From positions 1 to 53,172 of the forward strand of contig JAIXYV010000036.1 of NCBI GenBank assembly GCA_027490055.1: DNA of 53,172 bases, written 5' to 3'. The notes beneath the pieces were generated by a model. That model was not told the origin of the DNA and searched no databases. It was given only the letters and a program-made list of their open reading frames with translations. The position numbers were made by a program, and so were the translations under genes. This DNA is from Bacteroidota bacterium. Its GTDB lineage: Bacteria; Bacteroidota; Bacteroidia; NS11-12g; UBA955. Of the stretch, positions 49,826-53,172 are shown one piece after another (within the stretch, counting starts at the first letter, position 1; each line of letters starts with the position of its first letter).

Positions 49826-50483
49826 GTTTGATTAGCTTATATCTGATTTTATAACCTCGCCACTGAGAACCGTTGCGCTCAATGGCTACTTGATTTTTAT
49901 ACACCATACCTATGCCCAATGCATAAATTTCTTTGAAACTTCTCTCTCTGAAATTGTTGTTAATATTGGTGCTTTCAACACTTATAGTTTTTTTAAATTT
50001 AAAAGTATCTTGATTATAAGGTTTGTCTATTGCTCCATAAAAGACATTAATGGCATTGTCCAGGTTGTAGGCATTTGAATTCCAAACCGCGTCTGTTGTC
50101 ACCGGGAAAGACAATTTAATAAAGCGTTTATTGTCCTCTACACGTTCAACCATGTTTTTATCACTTACGGTGTAACAAGAGTACTGATACTTCCAAAGCG
50201 ATGTGTCGCTGTTTCTTTTATATCGGTCTATCTTTAATGCCACTCTTCCCATATTGTCTTTGAACTCAGATTCATTCACTTCCATTATCTGGTAGTTGAA
50301 GGTGTCTGAAGAATTACTGAAATCATCAAAAATAACTTCATTGACATCGAAAACAGATAAAGATCCTACACTGTCATTGTAATAGGCCTCATCAGTATTT
50401 CGAATATAGATTTCGTAGGCATCTTTCTTACATGCGCCCAATAACAATATTCCGAAAACTATATAAAGGGGAAACAGTCTCAA
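49815..50483 (-). CDS. Hypothetical lipoprotein, member 2 of a paralogous pair
   Basis: A 222-residue lipoprotein (signal MRLFPLYIVFGILLLGAC-KK). It shares a pattern with the next gene upstream: FPVTTDAVWNSNAYN, then EIYALGIGMVYK near the C-terminus, which match FPISSYK...YTWNCNMFN and EVYAKNIGLIYR. The function is unknown. It overlaps the protease start by 11 bases and the upstream lipoprotein by 4, so all three are co-transcribed and probably act together at the periplasmic or outer membrane face. Confidence 0.8.
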   Translation of the reverse strand: MRLFPLYIVFGILLLGACKKDAYEIYIRNTDEAYYNDSVGSLSVFDVNEVIFDDFSNSSDTFNYQIMEVNESEFKDNMGRVALKIDRYKRNSDTSLWKYQYSCYTVSDKNMVERVEDNKRFIKLSFPVTTDAVWNSNAYNLDNAINVFYGAIDKPYNQDTFKFKKTISVESTNINNNFRERSFKEIYALGIGMVYKNQVAIERNGSQWRGYKIRYKLIKHAL

Positions 50484-51160
50484 TTAATCAGCTTAATGAT
50501 GGTTTTCTTGCCTGATGGAAATGTGTCATTCTGCAAATAATCCGTTGAGTCTGTAAAGCGGTATATCAAACCAATGTTTTTAGCATACACTTCTTCTCTG
50601 ACACTATTGATAATGCCTGTCTGTGGTTTGCTGAGTTTTACACTCACACAATTGTTGTAAGCTTTGCTGCCGAGATTAAACCCCGTGAATACCGAGGTGT
50701 ATTTAATAATCTGTGGCTCGCGACTATTGAACATATTGCAATTCCATGTGTAGGTGGAACCTTTGGTTTTATAAGATGAAATAGGGAAGAGCATCTTTAC
50801 TTCAGTGCCGTTCTCCATTTTTTCCATGGCATAATTGCCTTTGATTTTTCTTTCGAAGGTTTTAAAAACCACATACCTGAACTTCTCCTGATTATACGTG
50901 CTAAGCTCTACTCTGTATACTGTGTCACCACTCAGGTCGACATATTTTTCTACAACCTCTTCCTGAACAATGTTTGAAAAGGTGTCTATTTTCCTTTGAA
51001 AAAGATCGTAAACAATCGTGTCAATGCTGTACAAGTGCTTGCTGCCTATTTCGGTAGGAAAATATTCTTGTCCCTTAACTACAAGTTCTTCTTGTCCGTT
51101 ACGACAAGCGTATATCAGAGAAATAAACAGCAATACAAGATAAATAGTGGTCTTTTTCAT
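50480..51160 (-). CDS. Hypothetical lipoprotein, member 1 of a paralogous pair
   Basis: A 226-residue lipoprotein (signal MKKTTIYLVLLFISLIYAC-RN) with a beta-rich body: YFPTEIGSKHLYSIDTIVYD, RYVVFKTFERKIKG and EEVYAKNIGLIYRF. It is the first gene of the operon lipoprotein-lipoprotein-S8 protease. A perfect -7 box (TAAATTTG) lies 12 bases before the ATG. It is paralogous to the next gene. No family is recognised beyond this pair. Confidence 0.8.
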   Translation of the reverse strand: MKKTTIYLVLLFISLIYACRNGQEELVVKGQEYFPTEIGSKHLYSIDTIVYDLFQRKIDTFSNIVQEEVVEKYVDLSGDTVYRVELSTYNQEKFRYVVFKTFERKIKGNYAMEKMENGTEVKMLFPISSYKTKGSTYTWNCNMFNSREPQIIKYTSVFTGFNLGSKAYNNCVSVKLSKPQTGIINSVREEVYAKNIGLIYRFTDSTDYLQNDTFPSGKKTIIKLIN

Positions 51161-51172
51161 ATTTATTTGCTA

Positions 51173-51180
51173 CAAATTTA
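51173..51180 (-). promoter_or_regulatory. -7 box TAAATTTG of the lipoprotein/protease operon
   Basis: Exact TAnnTTTG match on the minus strand, 12 bases before the ATG at 51160, in the short divergent region shared with folD. Confidence 0.55.
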
Positions 51181-51225
51181 AGCATAAACAATAAATTCAT
51201 CTTAATATTGCAGTATAATTTTATC

Positions 51226-52107
51226 ATGCAAATTCTCGACGGTAAATTAATCTCGCAAACAGTTAAAGATGGTATTAAATCTGAACTCGAAAACTACCTG
51301 TCTAATGGTCTGCGTCGCCCACACCTCGTAGCAATTCTGGTAGGTGAGGATGGCGCCAGTCGCACCTATGTCGATAGCAAAGAGAGAAATTCTCTTGCCT
51401 TAGGTTTCGATTCAACAGTTCTTAGATTGCCAGCTTCTACCAGCGAGGATGAATTAATCGCTATTGTAGAAAAATATAATAACGACGATTCAGTCGATGG
51501 AATGCTGGTGCAATCTCCTTTGCCTAAACACATCAACGAAAACCTAATCACGCAAACCATCATCCCTCACAAAGATGTTGATGGCTTCCACGATATTAAT
51601 ATGGGTAAATTGGCAAAAGGCGATGAAGGATTTGTTTCTGCTACACCACTTGGTGTTATGATGCTGCTCGAAGCCTATAAAATTCCAACTCAGGGGAAAC
51701 ACTGTGTCGTGGTAGGCAGAAGCAATATAGTGGGTCGACCAATGAGTCTGCTCATGTCCTCTAACAGAGCATATGGCAATGCAACTGTTACCGTTTGTCA
51801 CAGTAAAACCGAAAACCTGGAATTCTATACCAAACAAGCAGATATACTAATCGCTGCTCTGGGTAAACCTGGCTTTGTTAAAGCCGATATGGTTAAACCT
51901 GGCGCCGTTGTCATCGATGTTGGTATCACCCGTATCGAAGACGCTAACAGAAAATCTGGTTTCTATCTGCGCGGGGATGTCGATTTCGAACATGTTCAAC
52001 ACATAGCAGATTATATCACGCCTGTGCCGGGTGGCGTCGGACTGATGACCATCGCTGCTCTGTTAAGCAACACCTTTAAAGCCTATAAGAACCACCTGGG
52101 TTTATGA
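51226..52107 (+). CDS. folD: Bifunctional methylenetetrahydrofolate dehydrogenase/cyclohydrolase
   Basis: FolD, 293 residues, interconverts 5,10-methylene- and 10-formyl-tetrahydrofolate with NADP. Signatures: SRTYVDSKERNSLALGF (catalytic Tyr and Lys region), DGMLVQSPLPKHI, PHKDVDGFHDINMGKL, CVVVGRSNIVGRPMSLL and the C-terminal TPVPGGVGLMTIAALL. The start is ATG 51226 (MQILDGKLIS); the ORF-track start is a TTG inside TAATATTG, the near-match -7 box. Its TGA overlaps the queE ATG by four bases (ATGA). Confidence 0.96.
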   Translation: MQILDGKLISQTVKDGIKSELENYLSNGLRRPHLVAILVGEDGASRTYVDSKERNSLALGFDSTVLRLPASTSEDELIAIVEKYNNDDSVDGMLVQSPLPKHINENLITQTIIPHKDVDGFHDINMGKLAKGDEGFVSATPLGVMMLLEAYKIPTQGKHCVVVGRSNIVGRPMSLLMSSNRAYGNATVTVCHSKTENLEFYTKQADILIAALGKPGFVKADMVKPGAVVIDVGITRIEDANRKSGFYLRGDVDFEHVQHIADYITPVPGGVGLMTIAALLSNTFKAYKNHLGL

Positions 52108-52721
52108 TATCAGATAATAACAGTTTCACTTATCCTGTCATGGAACACTTTTACACCATTCAGGGTGAAGGTGCCTATACCGGCTGTGCTGCTTATTTTA
52201 TCCGTTTAGGTGGTTGCGATGTGGGCTGTGTCTGGTGCGATGTGAAGGAGAGCTGGGACGCTGCTGCTCACCCTCAGATGTCTGTGTCAGACTTGGTAAG
52301 TTTAGTAACTTCAACACCTGCTAAAATATGTGTTATTACTGGAGGCGAACCTGCCATGTACGACCTAAATCCGCTGATTTCTCAATTGCAATCGGTCTCT
52401 GTAAGGGTGCACATCGAAACCTCTGGAGCATACGAAATTCAAGGGAAGCCTGACTGGATTTGCCTCTCGCCCAAAAAGTTTAAATTCCCGATTAAAGAAG
52501 CACTGGTGAGAGCCAATGAGTATAAGGCAGTAGTATTTCACAAGTCGGATATCGAATGGGCGCTGAGTTATGTCAGCGATTTACCGTCAAGCTGCATCAA
52601 ATACCTTCAGCCTGAATGGAGCAAATCTGAGCTGGTTACACCCCTCATCATCGATTTCGTTAAATCAAATCCCGATTGGAGAATTTCCCTCCAAACCCAT
52701 AAGTTTCTCAATATTCCTTAA
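52104..52721 (+). CDS. queE: 7-carboxy-7-deazaguanine synthase QueE
   Basis: QueE, 205 residues, a radical SAM enzyme that rearranges 6-carboxytetrahydropterin (the QueD product) to 7-carboxy-7-deazaguanine. The [4Fe-4S] ligands appear in GGCDVGCVWCDV (CX3CX2C), preceded by FYTIQGEGAYTGCAAYFIRL, and SAM contact in CVITGGEPAMYDL. Start ATG 52104 overlaps folD. With queD and folE in the same window, three of the queuosine precursor steps are encoded here, in two loci. Confidence 0.95.
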   Translation: MISDNNSFTYPVMEHFYTIQGEGAYTGCAAYFIRLGGCDVGCVWCDVKESWDAAAHPQMSVSDLVSLVTSTPAKICVITGGEPAMYDLNPLISQLQSVSVRVHIETSGAYEIQGKPDWICLSPKKFKFPIKEALVRANEYKAVVFHKSDIEWALSYVSDLPSSCIKYLQPEWSKSELVTPLIIDFVKSNPDWRISLQTHKFLNIP

Positions 52722-52784
52722 GCCTTTTTCTGTTGCGAATATTATTTGGCATATCCACCAAAATTCGTCAAATTTGCATTACTG

Positions 52785-53172
52785 ATGTTTAAAGGAATTT
52801 CAACCGCCACTATTCTTAAGACGCTGGGACTGGCAGTACTTGCTTTTATAGCTTACCTCTTTATTTCCATGTTGTTTACCTCATGGTACACCCGACACGG
52901 TCAAAGTATTAAAGTGCCGAAAGTTGAAGGGATGCCTGCCGCAAATGCAGAAACGCTTCTGGATGATAACGACCTCGAAATGGTAATCGTCGACTCGGTA
53001 TACAAAGAAGATGTAAAACCTATGACAGTGGTTGAACAAGATCCTCAACCTGATATGAGCGTTAAACCTGGTCGTAAAATCTACGTAACAGTCAATACCG
53101 GTATTAAACCTAAAGTTAAAATGCCTAAACTGGTTAACGGTGGCGCTAATCTGGCTAAAGTATTGCTGCAAA
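52785..53172 (+). CDS. PASTA-domain membrane protein (3' end outside window)
   Basis: An open frame from ATG 52785 to the window end (129 codons so far), absent from the ORF track because it is not closed. It reads MFKGISTATILKTLGLAVLA..., with one N-terminal transmembrane helix, then at least one complete PASTA repeat and the beginning of a second: VPKVEGMPAANAETLLDDN, DLEMVIVD, VVEQDPQPDMSVKPGRKIYVTV and then MPKLVNGG. PASTA domains sense muropeptides or beta-lactams, though in Bacteroidetes these are usually kinase-free. A near -7 box CAAATTTG sits 8 bases before the ATG. Confidence 0.85.
   Translation, partial: MFKGISTATILKTLGLAVLAFIAYLFISMLFTSWYTRHGQSIKVPKVEGMPAANAETLLDDNDLEMVIVDSVYKEDVKPMTVVEQDPQPDMSVKPGRKIYVTVNTGIKPKVKMPKLVNGGANLAKVLLQ

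Noticed and set aside
1-53172. CRISPR array, prophage, insertion sequence or toxin-antitoxin locus
   Set aside because: No regular spacer-repeat pattern, no transposase/integrase/phage protein and no recognised toxin in the whole window.

Overview
The window is a chromosomal segment of a Bacteroidota (Bacteroidetes) bacterium; I cannot name the genus. The evidence is a type IX secretion (T9SS) type B C-terminal domain on the first protein, a T9SS type A domain on a von Willebrand protein, a 30S protein Thx, a DUF5723 outer-membrane protein, lipoproteins with a Cys after the signal peptide, and many promoter -7 boxes of the Bacteroidetes form TAnnTTTG, often only 4-12 bases before the start codon. 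kdsA (Kdo synthesis) and several predicted outer-membrane barrels indicate a Gram-negative envelope. Coding density is high. I see no transposase, integrase, phage gene, CRISPR array or rRNA, so this looks like ordinary core and semi-core chromosome.

Layout: 1-9.2 kb holds the end of a large PKD adhesin-like T9SS protein, argS, a secreted vWA protein, a DUF1653 protein, a FucP/GluP-type sugar transporter, a codon-biased lipoprotein and the Thx gene, with two strong terminators. 9.3-13.3 kb is a polysaccharide export unit (flippase, Wzz, O-antigen ligase/polymerase). 13.4-16.1 kb is a minus-strand envelope unit (barrel, lipoprotein, and a small membrane protein split by a frameshift) flanked by two copies of a GC-rich repeat, then tRNA-Leu(CAA). 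16.3-20.9 kb has purD-DUF502, a convergent ECF sigma factor plus lycopene cyclase pair, and queD-folE. 20.9-26.7 kb has a very large M1 peptidase whose C-terminal 400 residues look like an outer-membrane barrel, a small membrane protein, mltG, rmlC and a four-helix membrane protein.

26.7-38.7 kb has gatB, a MazG-like gene with trxB, a DUF5723 protein, DUF423-sixA-priA, and a cytosolic PAS histidine kinase with two paralogous single-domain response regulators, then an rluD-like gene. 38.8-46.8 kb has a phosphoglucose/phosphomannose isomerase-like gene with a FAH-family gene, dprA, a DPP III-like metallopeptidase, a Prc/Tsp protease and a methyltransferase. 46.9-53.2 kb has a coiled-coil protein, kdsA, a subtilisin-like protease with two paralogous lipoproteins, folD-queE, and the start of a PASTA-domain protein.

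Functional links: FolE, QueD and QueE act in one pathway from GTP to 7-deazaguanine; the flippase/Wzz/polymerase unit plus rmlC and kdsA supply surface glycans; the S8 protease and its two lipoproteins form an uncharacterised exported unit. The observations I rate most worth following are the M1 peptidase-barrel fusion, the protease/twin-lipoprotein operon, the sigma factor-lycopene cyclase pair, the probable leaderless promoters, and the frameshifted gene.
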